A DNA stretch of 64,000 nt from Bacillota bacterium. GTDB taxonomy: Bacteria; Bacillota; Clostridia; Christensenellales; DTU072. The notes beneath the pieces were generated by a model that was given only the letters and a program-made list of their open reading frames with translations, did no database searches and had not been told where the DNA came from. Below, one piece after another: positions 1-9,798 of this stretch; the first letter of the stretch is position 1; every line of letters starts with the position of its first letter. The stretch covers positions 372,001-436,000 of the forward strand of contig JAEXAB010000001.1 of the NCBI GenBank assembly GCA_023394875.1, read 5' to 3'. Both the position numbers and the translations under genes were made by a program.

Positions 1-3000
1 GGCAACTAAATCTTTATAATAACCGTAAGCAGCCGACTGGAGTTTGTTAAAGAACAATCTTTCGTCAAATTCATAATCATCGTCATCGGAAACGCCGCTT
101 TCCAATCTGTCTTTTTGCTCAGCCAGATCATAAACGCTGATTTTCAGGACGTTTCCGTTACCTTGCTGCATGGGATTGATAAAAGCCACAAGCACGTTAT
201 TGTTATAAATATTAATAACACCGGCATCGGTTATGGAGAATACTCTGGAAGTATTCTTTAACGTCATTTCGTTTTCGTAGTCAGTAAAATTGAAGTTGTT
301 GTTGACGTTGTTGTAGTTGTACAAGTAAATAAATCCATCATTGCCTACCAGATATTTATAGTTGGTAATGGGATAAGATCTGGAATAATCCTTGTAGAAA
401 TTATCAAAGAAGTAACTAAGCGTCTGTTGCTTCATTACCGCATCCATTAAATTACGCTTGGAAACATAATAATCGGCAGGGTCAATATAGTTGCTTGCCG
501 TCTCATTGTACATCAAATCCCAAAGTAAGCTAACAGCTCCGGTATAAGTACCGGCAAGGTCGGAAATTGTGACAGTGCTTATACCGAAGTAAGATAAATC
601 GATGTAAGCTTTGTTATCTTGAATATAAATACCGGCTATTACTTTATAGGTATTGCCGTCTTTTGCAGAATACCCTAAGCTGTCTAGTATGTTGGTATCA
701 AATAAAGCTATGGTAAGATCACTTGCCAAAAGGTCGTTAATATTGATATTGCCCACAACCGCAATACCGATGTTAAGTCCTCTGTCATAGTAATAATTGT
801 TGTTCATTCTAAGAGCGATAGAATTTAGTAACTGATATATGAACCCGCCTTTAGCCGCGTCTAATTTCAATAAATCTACCAGCATGCCCGGGAGATTTTC
901 GTTTAATTTGTCGGGCTCATAAATAAGTTCGTTAGCGCTTAAATTTAAGTGTACTTCCAGATTGGCGGAAATAATAAGCGTCTGCATCCAATCGGTTATG
1001 GATACATAACTTGTAGAGCTGTGACCGCCCACAAAAGTGATTTCCGATCCTTTCTTTATAGAAAGGGTATCAATGAGGTTTAAGTTTAGATAAAACGCCT
1101 CTTTTTCGGTGCCGCCACTGTCCACAATGCCGATATGAGCGGTTATATATCCGCTGTCTTTTAGATGGGCTACTGCATCGGCAAGCTCAAAGTCCGCCCA
1201 GTTTAAGGGAGCGCCGGTCTGGTCGTAAGCATAGGGTAAGCCCTCTTTAACCACGTACAGCTGCTTGAATTTTTCTCCGTTGGAGTTGATTATTTCGTTT
1301 TCATAGATGAGATTGCCGTCCTTGTCGTATTGCAAAGCGGTGCCTAGATGTAGATATATACTTCCGTTGACTTTGGGGAGCTCTCCCGATAAATCCAACT
1401 TCATAAATTGTAGCAAGACCGAAAGGACTTGGGCGTTCATAATGACGCCTAATCTGCCGTCGGCAATACTCACTCTGTCTAAAGCGCCGGCAATAAGGTC
1501 CAATATGCTATTACCGTCGGTTGTAACTTCAACCTCATCGGAATTTGCCACGGGACTGAACGCCATAGATGCATTGACTACCCCCAATAAGCCGAAAATT
1601 CCACTAAGATCCAAGCTCATGTTTTCCAGCATGCTCTTAATGCCTACATTCTTAATGCTTATCTTCGGAATGGCGCCGTCAACTATTTTGGTAATGGGCA
1701 GAACTGACCCTAATTGCGTTACCAGGTCATAGCCTTCTTTAACTTGCGTGTTGAGATAGAGGGTATCTTCGTTACCTGAGAAATACAAGCTCATGAAAGG
1801 ATAAGGCTCTCTGCTACCCGGTGTTTTTATCAGATACAAATCAATTAATAAGCCAACTTCGGAGAACTTTAAGAGGTTTATACCTGCCTGAATTTCATAC
1901 TCTATACTTAATCTGCTGGTATTTTCTATACCCAAAGACAGGAAGACGTTATTAACAAATGCCCCCACAATGGCGGACAAATCCAATTCGGTGCCTCCCG
2001 AACTACCCAGTTCCACATTACCGGTAATCTTCGCCCCGTATTCCATAGAGCCTGACATTGACTTAAAGTCGGCGCGCAACGCTTCGGCATTTTCCATTAC
2101 GTTGCCGTTTTTGTCTATACCTATCGCAGTAAAGTCAAAATTAGGCTTTTTGATTAACGACAAGCCTGTATTATAGGTGCCGTCTTCGTTGGTGGAGCCT
2201 AAGCCGATACTTAGTCTTAGTGACTCTGTAACGCCAAGGTTAATTCTTATGGAATCAAGAGGGTCTTTTAGGTCTATGGACAATCCGAAATTATTAATAC
2301 CAATATCAACATTGGGTATGAACAGCCCCAATAAAGAGTTGATACCGTAATTGTCAAAACCAATGGAGAATATGCTTTCCCCTTTAGGCGGGAAATGCAA
2401 ATATTTTAGATTGCCGTTGTTGTCCTTTGTAAGTAACAACGTCAATAATCCGTTCAAATCAAAACCGCCCTCTTCATCTTCCTCGGCATTGGCGGCGTTA
2501 TTGGGACGCGTCGCCGTCGTGGTGTTGGGATGATACGGGTCGATATATTTCATATATTCGGACAGTAATCCGGGAATTTCGTTACTGCCCGCCAGAACTT
2601 GAGTTATATTCAAATTCGGCAATCGCAACTGCGGAATAAGGCTCTTGCCTCCGCTGGTTAGGTTATGGGTGTCGATATAAAGGGTACTAAATAAAACCGT
2701 ACTGCCCGTTTGCATAGACAAATCGGGGGCAAGATAAAGGGCAATTACCTCTCGGTTGTTATAGTTGAAGCTAACTTGGGCTTTGTTGTTGGCGTTATTG
2801 AACAAGTCAAGAGAAGCAGCGACTTTTACGTCAAATTCATAATTAGTATCCCCCGCAACCTCAATAGGCATATTACCTAATGCCCCTAAGTCTCCCAGCA
2901 TATTGCCAAGCAGACTGTTAATGGTCAATTCTTCGGTGGTATCGTTTTCCACCTGCATTTTGGCGTTTAATTCTATGTTGGTAAAGCTACCTTGGCTATA

Positions 3001-4101
3001 AACGGTGCCTTTACCTGCCGAACCGAAGTTATATCCCGCCATTTTTATGTCAACGGAGTTGGTGTTGCTTGTCTGCAGCTTGAAGGGGCTTACAGTCAAC
3101 TCAACGTCATATTCGTTTGTGGCGCTGTCGATATCAAGACCAAAACCGTTAAAGATGTAGTCCTGTTTGGAAGTGCCGTCGGCTTGGGCTACTTTGCCCA
3201 TCTGCGTTACCGCATAAAGCCTTGCCGTCATGCTAGGCCATTTCTTGTTGATTATGTCTTCCAGACCAAATCCAAGGATAGGTCTTAATATATCGTCCAT
3301 ATTGGAAGGAAGTCCAAAACTTTCCCAACTGATTACTAGATTTAGGAAAGTACTGATGCTAATCTTCCCTTTCATAATCATGCCCATGATAAAGTCCAGC
3401 TTTAGGAACTGATTGATATACTGATACTTACCACCGTCGGTAGTTTGTACGGTGCAATCGGTTTCAAAAACAATACCCCAGATTAGCGGCACTAAGCTTG
3501 CTATGGCGTCTATGTCGATTTTGCCTGCCAAGGCGTTACCCATAAAGCGGACGATGTCAATATCCTGTTCTTTAAGAACTTTGCCCAAAGCAACGCCCAG
3601 CTGTGACATATTGAGCTGGTCTATGTAATACTTGGTTCCTGCAAGATCAAGATAAACGGTGGAATTGTAATAATAAAAGCCCAACAAAACAAAGTTCTGA
3701 TAGGCATTTTTCACTTCGATAAAAACAAGACTCTTTGAGTTGTCCTTTAAGTTCAGATTAGCTTTGACAACGATCAATAAGTCAACTGTTTTTTTGGGGA
3801 TATTGGTATATTTTTCGCCAACCTTTTCGTAGGTGTGGTAAACAAATTTGACGCCGAAATCTATGTTCAGCCATTCCGGATCGTCATAGACGGTGCTATC
3901 TAAGTTCGCCACGGATTTGTTGATATACGAAAAAGCCGTATTCTTCGGAACGGTAATAACTTGGTTTTCGGTACTAGGTTTATCAATGACGTCGCCCGGA
4001 TCGTCTCCACCCTGTTGCGGCCGGTCTGAACAAGCAGCAACGGATATCAGCATCACTATGCATAATGCCAATATTATGAATTTGAGTAAATTTGATTTCA
4101 T
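1..4101 (-). CDS. Giant surface lipoprotein, C-terminus cut off by window edge
   Basis: The reading frame is open for 1367 codons from an ATG at 4101 to base 1, so the C-terminus lies outside the window. It starts with a basic, hydrophobic signal peptide ending in a lipobox (VAAC, Cys24), followed by an acidic, Asp/Pro-rich linker, so a lipid-anchored extracellular protein is expected. A GGAG site precedes the ATG and a strong promoter lies at 4163-4192. The rest is a low-cysteine, beta-rich protein with Asn, Asp, Tyr, Leu and Gly prominent. Around 3600-3690 it has a GFYYYNSTVYLDLAG segment that matches a module found repeatedly near the N-termini of the two giant lipoproteins at 21136-48314. 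A KYIDPY motif near 2540 matches their repeat motif. I recognise no enzymatic domain. Secretion and paralogy are well supported; function is unknown. Confidence 0.85.
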   Translation of the reverse strand, partial: MKSNLLKFIILALCIVMLISVAACSDRPQQGGDDPGDVIDKPSTENQVITVPKNTAFSYINKSVANLDSTVYDDPEWLNIDFGVKFVYHTYEKVGEKYTNIPKKTVDLLIVVKANLNLKDNSKSLVFIEVKNAYQNFVLLGFYYYNSTVYLDLAGTKYYIDQLNMSQLGVALGKVLKEQDIDIVRFMGNALAGKIDIDAIASLVPLIWGIVFETDCTVQTTDGGKYQYINQFLKLDFIMGMIMKGKISISTFLNLVISWESFGLPSNMDDILRPILGFGLEDIINKKWPSMTARLYAVTQMGKVAQADGTSKQDYIFNGFGLDIDSATNEYDVELTVSPFKLQTSNTNSVDIKMAGYNFGSAGKGTVYSQGSFTNIELNAKMQVENDTTEELTINSLLGNMLGDLGALGNMPIEVAGDTNYEFDVKVAASLDLFNNANNKAQVSFNYNNREVIALYLAPDLSMQTGSTVLFSTLYIDTHNLTSGGKSLIPQLRLPNLNITQVLAGSNEIPGLLSEYMKYIDPYHPNTTTATRPNNAANAEEDEEGGFDLNGLLTLLLTKDNNGNLKYLHFPPKGESIFSIGFDNYGINSLLGLFIPNVDIGINNFGLSIDLKDPLDSIRINLGVTESLRLSIGLGSTNEDGTYNTGLSLIKKPNFDFTAIGIDKNGNVMENAEALRADFKSMSGSMEYGAKITGNVELGSSGGTELDLSAIVGAFVNNVFLSLGIENTSRLSIEYEIQAGINLLKFSEVGLLIDLYLIKTPGSREPYPFMSLYFSGNEDTLYLNTQVKEGYDLVTQLGSVLPITKIVDGAIPKISIKNVGIKSMLENMSLDLSGIFGLLGVVNASMAFSPVANSDEVEVTTDGNSILDLIAGALDRVSIADGRLGVIMNAQVLSVLLQFMKLDLSGELPKVNGSIYLHLGTALQYDKDGNLIYENEIINSNGEKFKQLYVVKEGLPYAYDQTGAPLNWADFELADAVAHLKDSGYITAHIGIVDSGGTEKEAFYLNLNLIDTLSIKKGSEITFVGGHSSTSYVSITDWMQTLIISANLEVHLNLSANELIYEPDKLNENLPGMLVDLLKLDAAKGGFIYQLLNSIALRMNNNYYYDRGLNIGIAVVGNININDLLASDLTIALFDTNILDSLGYSAKDGNTYKVIAGIYIQDNKAYIDLSYFGISTVTISDLAGTYTGAVSLLWDLMYNETASNYIDPADYYVSKRNLMDAVMKQQTLSYFFDNFYKDYSRSYPITNYKYLVGNDGFIYLYNYNNVNNNFNFTDYENEMTLKNTSRVFSITDAGVINIYNNNVLVAFINPMQQGNGNVLKISVYDLAEQKDRLESGVSDDDDYEFDERLFFNKLQSAAYGYYKDLVA

Positions 4102-4162
4102 AAGCGTCGTCTCCATTTTCCGCTAAAAGGGCACACTCCTCCCTTTTTCTTTGCGTACCTAC

Positions 4163-4192
4163 ATTATACGTCCTAGCGCTCGTATGTGTCAA
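4163..4192 (-). promoter_or_regulatory. Sigma-A promoter of the giant lipoprotein gene ending at 4101
   Basis: On the minus strand, TTGACA (4187-4192) and TATAAT (4163-4168) are separated by 18 bases. Both hexamers match consensus exactly. The predicted start lies about 55 bases before the ATG, leaving a leader that holds a GGAG ribosome binding site. Confidence 0.8.
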
Positions 4193-4222
4193 TAGCTTTT
4201 TTGATATTATATAAATATATAT

Positions 4223-4248
4223 ATGCCAAAAAAAGCCGCTTTTGGCAT
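4223..4248 (-). terminator. Possible terminator hairpin after the DUF4380-like gene
   Basis: A perfect 9-bp stem, ATGCCAAAA against TTTTGGCAT with an 8-base loop, lies between the stop codon at 4311 and the next promoter. On the minus strand it has a T-run within the loop and 3' arm and is followed by an AT-rich stretch rather than a classic U-tract. The position fits a terminator; the tail makes it uncertain. Confidence 0.45.
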
Positions 4249-4310
4249 TCTTAAAAGAGTCTTAAAAAAGGGGCTGTTTTGTAAAAAAATTTTATGCTTG
4301 CTTTTTTGCG

Positions 4311-5168
4311 TTATTTTCCAAAAACAGACCATTTTTCGGTGTAACAAAATTCACCGTTTTTTGGCAAAAATTGAAAACCGGAAAGGGTCTCTATTTCGTG
4401 AATATAGTTATTGCAGTAGCACTCAAAATTACAAAAATAATCGGGGTAGTTCAGGTTGTCCGTAGCGGACAGTTCTTTAATAAAGACCTGCGTTATGTCG
4501 CCTTCTGTCAGCACATACTTTGCCTTAATATTCTTATTATAGGCTCCTATTTTGAAAGGATTAGTTACCTTATCGCTTGATTTAACGACAATTTTGTCGT
4601 CTTCTAATTTTAGTCTGTCATCAGCAAGAGAAGCATACGGCCAAAGCACGATATTCCTGTTTGCCAAGAATCCGGTATCTTCTTTTGAGAGTTCAAAAGT
4701 CATTTCTCCGCCGCTCTTCATTACCGTAAGAGCCCACAAACAAATGTGCCTTTCTTCCCCAAGATTGGTTATTTTATGGGTAACGGAAATCTCATCGTTA
4801 CTCAAAAACTCCACCTCCAGCTCAGGCTGCACCAAAACCTTAGCCCAAGGGCGGGGACGGAAGGTAACGGTATTATTTTTTACAAAATATTCCACCTGGT
4901 CGTTGTCGGGATAGTACGTAGAAATGTCTTCCGGGCTTAGCCAAAGCCTGTGTCCGCCGTAAATATGCCACCTTGCGCCCTCTCCGTAATAGGAGGAGCA
5001 ATCCTTGCTTATAACATCGTTTACGTCCTCAAACATGACGTTAAAACCATCTTTTTTCTTTAGTCCGATTATACGCGGTCCAACGTCCAAAGTAACAGTT
5101 AATTCAATATTATTATTGTCTAGTAAAATTGTCCTGCCCAAGAAGCAGTTGCCGAAATTTACGTTCAA
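4311..5168 (-). CDS. DUF4380-like (galactose-mutarotase-fold) protein
   Basis: This is a 285-residue soluble protein without a signal peptide. The segment YGGHRLWLSPE, the surrounding beta-rich pattern and the preceding GPRII segment resemble DUF4380 proteins, which adopt the aldose-1-epimerase-like carbohydrate-binding fold. The start is a TTG codon at 5168, chosen because a strong GGGAGG site ends six bases before it and no better start lies nearby. It begins 13 bases after the transglutaminase-like lipoprotein gene in the same direction, so the two are probably co-transcribed. A sugar-related binding or epimerase role is inferred from the family only. The substrate is unknown. Confidence 0.7.
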   Translation of the reverse strand: MNVNFGNCFLGRTILLDNNNIELTVTLDVGPRIIGLKKKDGFNVMFEDVNDVISKDCSSYYGEGARWHIYGGHRLWLSPEDISTYYPDNDQVEYFVKNNTVTFRPRPWAKVLVQPELEVEFLSNDEISVTHKITNLGEERHICLWALTVMKSGGEMTFELSKEDTGFLANRNIVLWPYASLADDRLKLEDDKIVVKSSDKVTNPFKIGAYNKNIKAKYVLTEGDITQVFIKELSATDNLNYPDYFCNFECYCNNYIHEIETLSGFQFLPKNGEFCYTEKWSVFGK

Positions 5169-5181
5169 TTTTTCCTCCCGA

Positions 5182-8100
5182 TTAGCTTAGAACTATCACT
5201 ATTCTGCCTTCTCCAAGCATTATATATTCCAAAATTTCCACGCTGCCGCTCAAGTCAACTTCGGCTATTATTTCGCCTATTGTGGTACCGATTAGATACT
5301 CATCGGCTAATTTTACTTCTATATAAACCTTTTTAATAAGCGCGGTTCCAAAGCTGTTTAACAGGTCGTTAAGGTTAGCTATTGAGCGGATAACCAAACC
5401 GTTATTATTTACTGTAGTAGCGTTATAAAAGTCATAAGAGTAAGGAGTGTCGGGATACTCTCCGAAAAGAACCGCCGATGTATAATAACTGCTAACGTTA
5501 TTTTCGGTCATCATAAAGTATTTGTGGTTGGCATACTGAACGCCGCTTATATCTCTTTTTATGCCGTAAGTGGCGTCTACGTAATAATACTCTCCGTCGA
5601 TTAAAACCTTGTTAAAACTGTGTCCTACGCCGTCAACCGTCAAAGACACTTTACTGCAAACAATGCCTTCGATTGCGCAAAGCAAAGTCATAGCTTTGGC
5701 TATACCGTCGCACACCGCTTTATTGTTGTTGAACACCCCTTCTAAATGGAAACTTTCATAATTATACACGCTGTATGCGTCTTCCTCTTCGTTTTCCAAC
5801 AAGGAAAGAATATTAAAGTCGTAAGCCGTCGTAGTAGTGAGATAATCAAAGAACGCCAGTACCTTTTGTCTGTCGGTCATACTACCGTCGATTATGCTCC
5901 TTACCACGTTTTTCGCCTTCCTGTAAACGGTAGCAACCGAATCATTGGTAGGCATGGGAGAATAGCCGCCTTCGGCTGCGCTGTAAAGTTGGTCAGTGGT
6001 ACTAACGTTTACATCGTTACGCATATAGATATAAAAATTGTCGTAGGCTTCGCCGTACGGATTTTTGGAATAATATACCGAATCTCCCTTAATTACAGCT
6101 ATACTTTCGGTATTTTTCATTGCCTGCGCCTGAACGGTCTTCATTATCGTTACGTTATAAGAATTATCTTCGTTATTATAACTAAGCAACATCTTGTACT
6201 TGCCCGTTTCACAATAGCTTTGTTGGGCGCCCAAAAGCATTTTGTAAAGGTCTAAAAGCTCTGCACCCACAACGCCCTCTTCTATACTTACAGGGTATTT
6301 TTCGGCTAGATACTCATCATACTCTATCCCTAATACTAACCTTACGGTAAAGGCATTATACAGTATTTCACCTTCGGTCTTGATTTCATATTTTACGTTA
6401 GGATTGCTTGTGGGATTATTGAGCATTATATAGTCTAAAATCTCTCCAAGCTCCCTTACCGAAAGCACGTAGCTGTTTACGTTGGACGTTATCGTCTTGA
6501 GATAAGAATAATGCTGTTCACTTATTTTGCCGAAATAATATTGCTTGTCGTCTTCGGAATCGGCAGCTTCTCCATAGAAATACCTCTCGGAGAATACGCC
6601 TCCCTTCCTCTTTACCCTAACAGAGAATTTGTCGTTCAAAGTAACGATACTTTGGGGTACATTGACGTAATCGGCGCCAAAATACTGCGGATTATCGGCG
6701 CTGTCTATCAAATAAATATCCCCGTTTTCTTTTATTATCTCCACAACGTAACCAGAGCTTGGCGATAAAAGATTCCAATGTATATTTACGAAAATATCTT
6801 CGGCTTTATTAACGCCGTCAATAATAAGATAATTGACTGCGGCTTTATTGTTTACCGTATATTCATAGTTATAGTTAGTAAGATTTACTATATCGCTTTC
6901 GTATTCTCCGTCGGGAGTGTTGCCGAATACTCTTATTATACCGGTACTTCCCTCATACGGCACACCGTCAACCGCCCCCACTACACCGTCTAACATTGAT
7001 AGAGCGATGAGTTCTATATTGCCGTTTTGGGTGAGAGGATAATAAAAGTTCTTGCCGTTAACCGAATCTCCCACAAAAGTGGAGCCGCCTATTCTTTCGC
7101 CGTGTTCGTCTAGTGTATAAACATACCAGTTATAACTTTCGGGTTCCAAGCCGAACTCTCTGACCTGCGGGTTAATAATGAGGGTATCCCCTGTCATAAA
7201 CCGTGTCACCCCGAAATCAAAATTCTCTCCCGCGCTTACCGTGTTGCCTAAAATATCCTTACCTTCGGCAGTCAAAGTAAAGTCGCCGTCAATATTTAAT
7301 CGTCTGGTTAAATCCTTGTCCTGCACAAGAGTTTGACCAACGTAAACTCCTTTTCCGATAGTGTTCTTCTTTTTTAAGTACCATTCGTAGTAAACGACGT
7401 TGCCCGAAGCTGTCGTCAAAGCGAACGTTACCTCATCACCGTATTGATAGGCGTCGTTTGAAGAAACGTAATTGAGCATGTTTAAGTCAAACCCGACAAA
7501 CCTGTTGTAAATGGTGATTTTATCGCTTATTAATATTTGCTCCTGCTCTTGATACGGCATTACCCTTACGGTAACGTTATAGGAAGTTCTTGTAGAAACG
7601 TTGGGAATATGTTGATATTGGTCTTTATTGTCCATACCAATAACTTTTTCGCTGTCCACGTACCATTGAATACGCGGATTGGGGTCACTATGTATGTCAA
7701 GTTTTACCAAACTGAAATTAATAGTCTTAGGATCTCCCAACACCTGATTGTATTGCGGATTGGTATCGGTTACCTGCAGACGGTATCTTCCCTTAGAGTA
7801 TTTTACGCTGACGGGGAGCATTCCTTGAATTTCTTTACCGGCAGAGGTCTTGCATATAGCCAAAATATGCGTCATTCCCACAGAGATAGGAGTTACCACA
7901 CCCATGCTGGAAACTGTGGCAATTTGTTCGTTAAGGGAAGAATAAGTAACGGCTCTGCCGTCTTGGGCGTGCTGGGGAGAATAAATAACATCCAGCTGAA
8001 CACCGGTACTGTTATAGAGCATCTCTATACTGGATTCGGTAAAACTGACTTCCTTTACGGCAACGTATTCTACCACGATGTTAATTTTCAACGTGGCTTT

Positions 8101-8442
8101 CTTGTTCGTGGAGGAAGTAACGGTGAGCGGGACTTTCATTCCTTCTTCGGTAGTAAGCAAAGCGGTAACAAGCCCGTTTTGGTCTACCGACACGTACTTT
8201 AGATACTCCGAAGGAATATAATAGTTCAATTTTCTGTTTGTGGCGTTTTGGGGCAAAATCTCCACGTTTAACTGCTTTTTCGCTGTTTCGCCCGAGGGAG
8301 AGAGATAAACATTGGCTGATTCTATGCGCAGAGTCTCTACCTCGACGTATCCGTCGGGCAATTGGGAACAACCGCTTATGGCAAAGACCAACATAAATAC
8401 GGCGATTAAGAATGCTAACCTTAATATAACACTTTTACGCAT
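5182..8442 (-). CDS. Lipoprotein with bacterial Ig-like repeats and a transglutaminase-like domain
   Basis: The protein has 1086 residues. A signal peptide ends in a lipobox (ISGC, Cys25). Residues about 35-220 carry two Big_2-like Ig repeats, recognised by VxxxIATVSSxGVVTPxxxG and YVSVDQNGLVTAL segments. The C-terminal quarter holds a transglutaminase/protease-like core with a Cys-His-Asp triad: AVCDGIAKA (Cys near 911), GHSFNKV (His near 941) and YYYVDATYG (Asp near 956). This is the usual order and spacing for the superfamily, which includes proteases and crosslinking enzymes acting on cell-surface proteins. There is no Shine-Dalgarno site before the ATG, and the -10 box lies only 7-9 bases upstream. 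A second protein with the same C-terminal domain is cut by the right edge (62357-64000). The exact reaction cannot be told from sequence. Confidence 0.85.
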   Translation of the reverse strand: MRKSVILRLAFLIAVFMLVFAISGCSQLPDGYVEVETLRIESANVYLSPSGETAKKQLNVEILPQNATNRKLNYYIPSEYLKYVSVDQNGLVTALLTTEEGMKVPLTVTSSTNKKATLKINIVVEYVAVKEVSFTESSIEMLYNSTGVQLDVIYSPQHAQDGRAVTYSSLNEQIATVSSMGVVTPISVGMTHILAICKTSAGKEIQGMLPVSVKYSKGRYRLQVTDTNPQYNQVLGDPKTINFSLVKLDIHSDPNPRIQWYVDSEKVIGMDNKDQYQHIPNVSTRTSYNVTVRVMPYQEQEQILISDKITIYNRFVGFDLNMLNYVSSNDAYQYGDEVTFALTTASGNVVYYEWYLKKKNTIGKGVYVGQTLVQDKDLTRRLNIDGDFTLTAEGKDILGNTVSAGENFDFGVTRFMTGDTLIINPQVREFGLEPESYNWYVYTLDEHGERIGGSTFVGDSVNGKNFYYPLTQNGNIELIALSMLDGVVGAVDGVPYEGSTGIIRVFGNTPDGEYESDIVNLTNYNYEYTVNNKAAVNYLIIDGVNKAEDIFVNIHWNLLSPSSGYVVEIIKENGDIYLIDSADNPQYFGADYVNVPQSIVTLNDKFSVRVKRKGGVFSERYFYGEAADSEDDKQYYFGKISEQHYSYLKTITSNVNSYVLSVRELGEILDYIMLNNPTSNPNVKYEIKTEGEILYNAFTVRLVLGIEYDEYLAEKYPVSIEEGVVGAELLDLYKMLLGAQQSYCETGKYKMLLSYNNEDNSYNVTIMKTVQAQAMKNTESIAVIKGDSVYYSKNPYGEAYDNFYIYMRNDVNVSTTDQLYSAAEGGYSPMPTNDSVATVYRKAKNVVRSIIDGSMTDRQKVLAFFDYLTTTTAYDFNILSLLENEEEDAYSVYNYESFHLEGVFNNNKAVCDGIAKAMTLLCAIEGIVCSKVSLTVDGVGHSFNKVLIDGEYYYVDATYGIKRDISGVQYANHKYFMMTENNVSSYYTSAVLFGEYPDTPYSYDFYNATTVNNNGLVIRSIANLNDLLNSFGTALIKKVYIEVKLADEYLIGTTIGEIIAEVDLSGSVEILEYIMLGEGRIVIVLS

Positions 8443-8451
8443 AGTAATAAT

Positions 8452-8480
8452 AATATATTACTTTCTATATGTTTTGTCAA
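8452..8480 (-). promoter_or_regulatory. Promoter of the transglutaminase-like lipoprotein gene
   Basis: On the minus strand, TTGACA (8475-8480) and TATATT (8452-8457) are separated by 17 bases. The -10 box ends nine bases before the ATG at 8442, so the 5' leader should be only a few bases long or absent. An overlapping TATTAT (8450-8455) would leave seven bases. Confidence 0.75.
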
Positions 8481-8511
8481 GATAAAAGGTTGTTTTTCAT
8501 TACGCAAACAC

Positions 8512-8540
8512 TTGTAAAAATGCCGGTTTAGTTATATAAT
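8512..8540 (+). promoter_or_regulatory. Promoter of mrnC, predicted leaderless start
   Basis: TTGTAA (8512-8517), a 17-base spacer and a perfect TATAAT (8535-8540) are followed by six bases and then the ATG at 8547. The expected transcription start coincides with the start codon. No Shine-Dalgarno site is present. Confidence 0.75.
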
Positions 8541-8546
8541 TAGCCT

Positions 8547-8972
8547 ATGAAAACAATCGTTTGCTTACCCTTATCAAAAACCAGCTATGAAAAATCCTAC
8601 CTAAAAGACGTAAATCCTTTGGTCTTGAGTTTTGTGGGTGACGGCGTTCATACCCTGCTTATAAGGGCAAACACTTTGGAAAAATCTCCGTACAAAAATA
8701 ACGAACTGCACGCTATGACATCAAAAAACGTATGCGCTACTAAGCAGGCTGCCGATTCCAAAAATTTACTTCCCTTCTTAAACGAAGAAGAACTGTTTAT
8801 TTATAAAAAGGCAAAAAACGCAAAAACAAACTCTTTGCCAAAACACGCAACATTGATGGAATATCACTTGGCTACCGCATTGGAAGCTGTAATCGGGTAT
8901 CTATATTTATCGGGGCAAAACGAACGTTTGGAAGAATTGCTTCTGAATATCTACCCCGAACTGGGAGAATAA
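8547..8972 (+). CDS. mrnC: Mini-ribonuclease III
   Basis: The 141-residue protein has the stand-alone RNase III catalytic domain without a double-stranded RNA binding domain. NPLVLSFVGDGVHTLL near the N-terminus and EYHLATALEAVIGYLYL near the C-terminus are the two acidic metal-binding motifs of the family. In Bacillus subtilis the enzyme matures 23S rRNA ends. Length and gene order (mrnC followed by the rRNA methyltransferase rlmB) match other Bacillota, where cysS often precedes them; cysS is absent here. The first codon has no ribosome binding site and sits six bases after a TATAAT box, so the transcript is probably leaderless. Confidence 0.93.
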   Translation: MKTIVCLPLSKTSYEKSYLKDVNPLVLSFVGDGVHTLLIRANTLEKSPYKNNELHAMTSKNVCATKQAADSKNLLPFLNEEELFIYKKAKNAKTNSLPKHATLMEYHLATALEAVIGYLYLSGQNERLEELLLNIYPELGE

Positions 8973-8981
8973 TAAAGGGTA

Positions 8982-9001
8982 ACCGAAAATATAATTTCGG
9001 T
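8982..9001 (+). other. Small inverted repeat between mrnC and rlmB
   Basis: ACCGAAA and TTTCGGT form a perfect 7-bp stem around a six-base AT-rich loop in the 63-base gap. There is no U-tract, so it is not a convincing terminator. It may be a weak attenuator or an RNA processing site. Confidence 0.3.
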
Positions 9002-9035
9002 AGCCTAAAATGACACTATTAAGGAGAACGCCAAA

Positions 9036-9749
9036 ATGATTATTGAAGGCAAAAATCCGGTTTACGAAGCAATAAACGGCGGAGTTACCATAGAAAAACT
9101 GCTTGTACTAAAAGACGCGCCGAATTCTTTCGGAGCCATATTAAAGGCATGCCGCGATAAGAAAATTGTAGTGCAGTTTGTGGACAAAGCCGCTCTTGAT
9201 AGATTGAGCCCCACAAAAAAACATCAGGGAATAATCGCCGTGGGCACCGAATTTGTGTATAGCGAATTGGAAGAGATTTTTAAGAAGAAGGATAAGGACT
9301 TACTTATAATTATCCTGGACGGAATTGACGATCCGCACAACGTAGGAGCCATAGTCAGAGTTGCCGACTGTGTGGGCGCCGACGGAATAATTATCCCCCG
9401 CCACCGTTCATGCGGGGTTACCGATACCGTAGTTAAGGTAAGCTGCGGCGCGACAAGCTATGTAAAAATTGCTAAAGTCGCTAATATCAACGACGCTATA
9501 AGAAACATGAAAGATTTGGGAATTACTATTTTTGCCGCCGATATGGACGGGGCGGACATTTATAGAACCAATCTTAAAGGTGATATTGCCATTGTTATAG
9601 GCGGAGAAGGAAGCGGCGTTCATACCTTAACAAAGAAATTATGCGACGGTGTAATTTCCTTGCCGCAATTTGGCAAAGTAAATTCCCTAAACGCCTCCGT
9701 AGCTACCGGAGCTATACTTTACGAAGCAATCCGCCAAAGGAAAAGCTAA
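9036..9749 (+). CDS. rlmB: 23S rRNA (guanosine-2'-O-)-methyltransferase, RlmB/TrmH family
   Basis: The 237-residue protein has an N-terminal L30e-like substrate-binding domain starting GKNPVYEAI and a C-terminal SPOUT methyltransferase domain. The three family motifs are visible: NVGAIVRVADCVGADGIII, GGEGSGV and LNASVATGAILYEA. These form the knotted S-adenosylmethionine site. RlmB-type enzymes methylate the 2'-OH of a conserved guanosine in 23S rRNA. An AAGGAG site precedes the ATG at a normal distance. RlmB is the most likely member given the position after mrnC, but a related TrmH-family specificity cannot be excluded. Confidence 0.9.
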   Translation: MIIEGKNPVYEAINGGVTIEKLLVLKDAPNSFGAILKACRDKKIVVQFVDKAALDRLSPTKKHQGIIAVGTEFVYSELEEIFKKKDKDLLIIILDGIDDPHNVGAIVRVADCVGADGIIIPRHRSCGVTDTVVKVSCGATSYVKIAKVANINDAIRNMKDLGITIFAADMDGADIYRTNLKGDIAIVIGGEGSGVHTLTKKLCDGVISLPQFGKVNSLNASVATGAILYEAIRQRKS

Positions 9750-9763
9750 TTTATAATTCCTAA

Positions 9764-9792
9764 TTGTAATTTTTGTCATAATACGCTATAAT
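9764..9792 (+). promoter_or_regulatory. Promoter of the 2Fe-2S/ASKHA-like gene, predicted leaderless start
   Basis: TTGTAA (9764-9769), a 17-base spacer and TATAAT (9787-9792) are followed by six bases and the ATG at 9799. This is the same geometry as at mrnC, again with no Shine-Dalgarno site. Confidence 0.75.
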
Positions 9793-9798
9793 GCTTTT

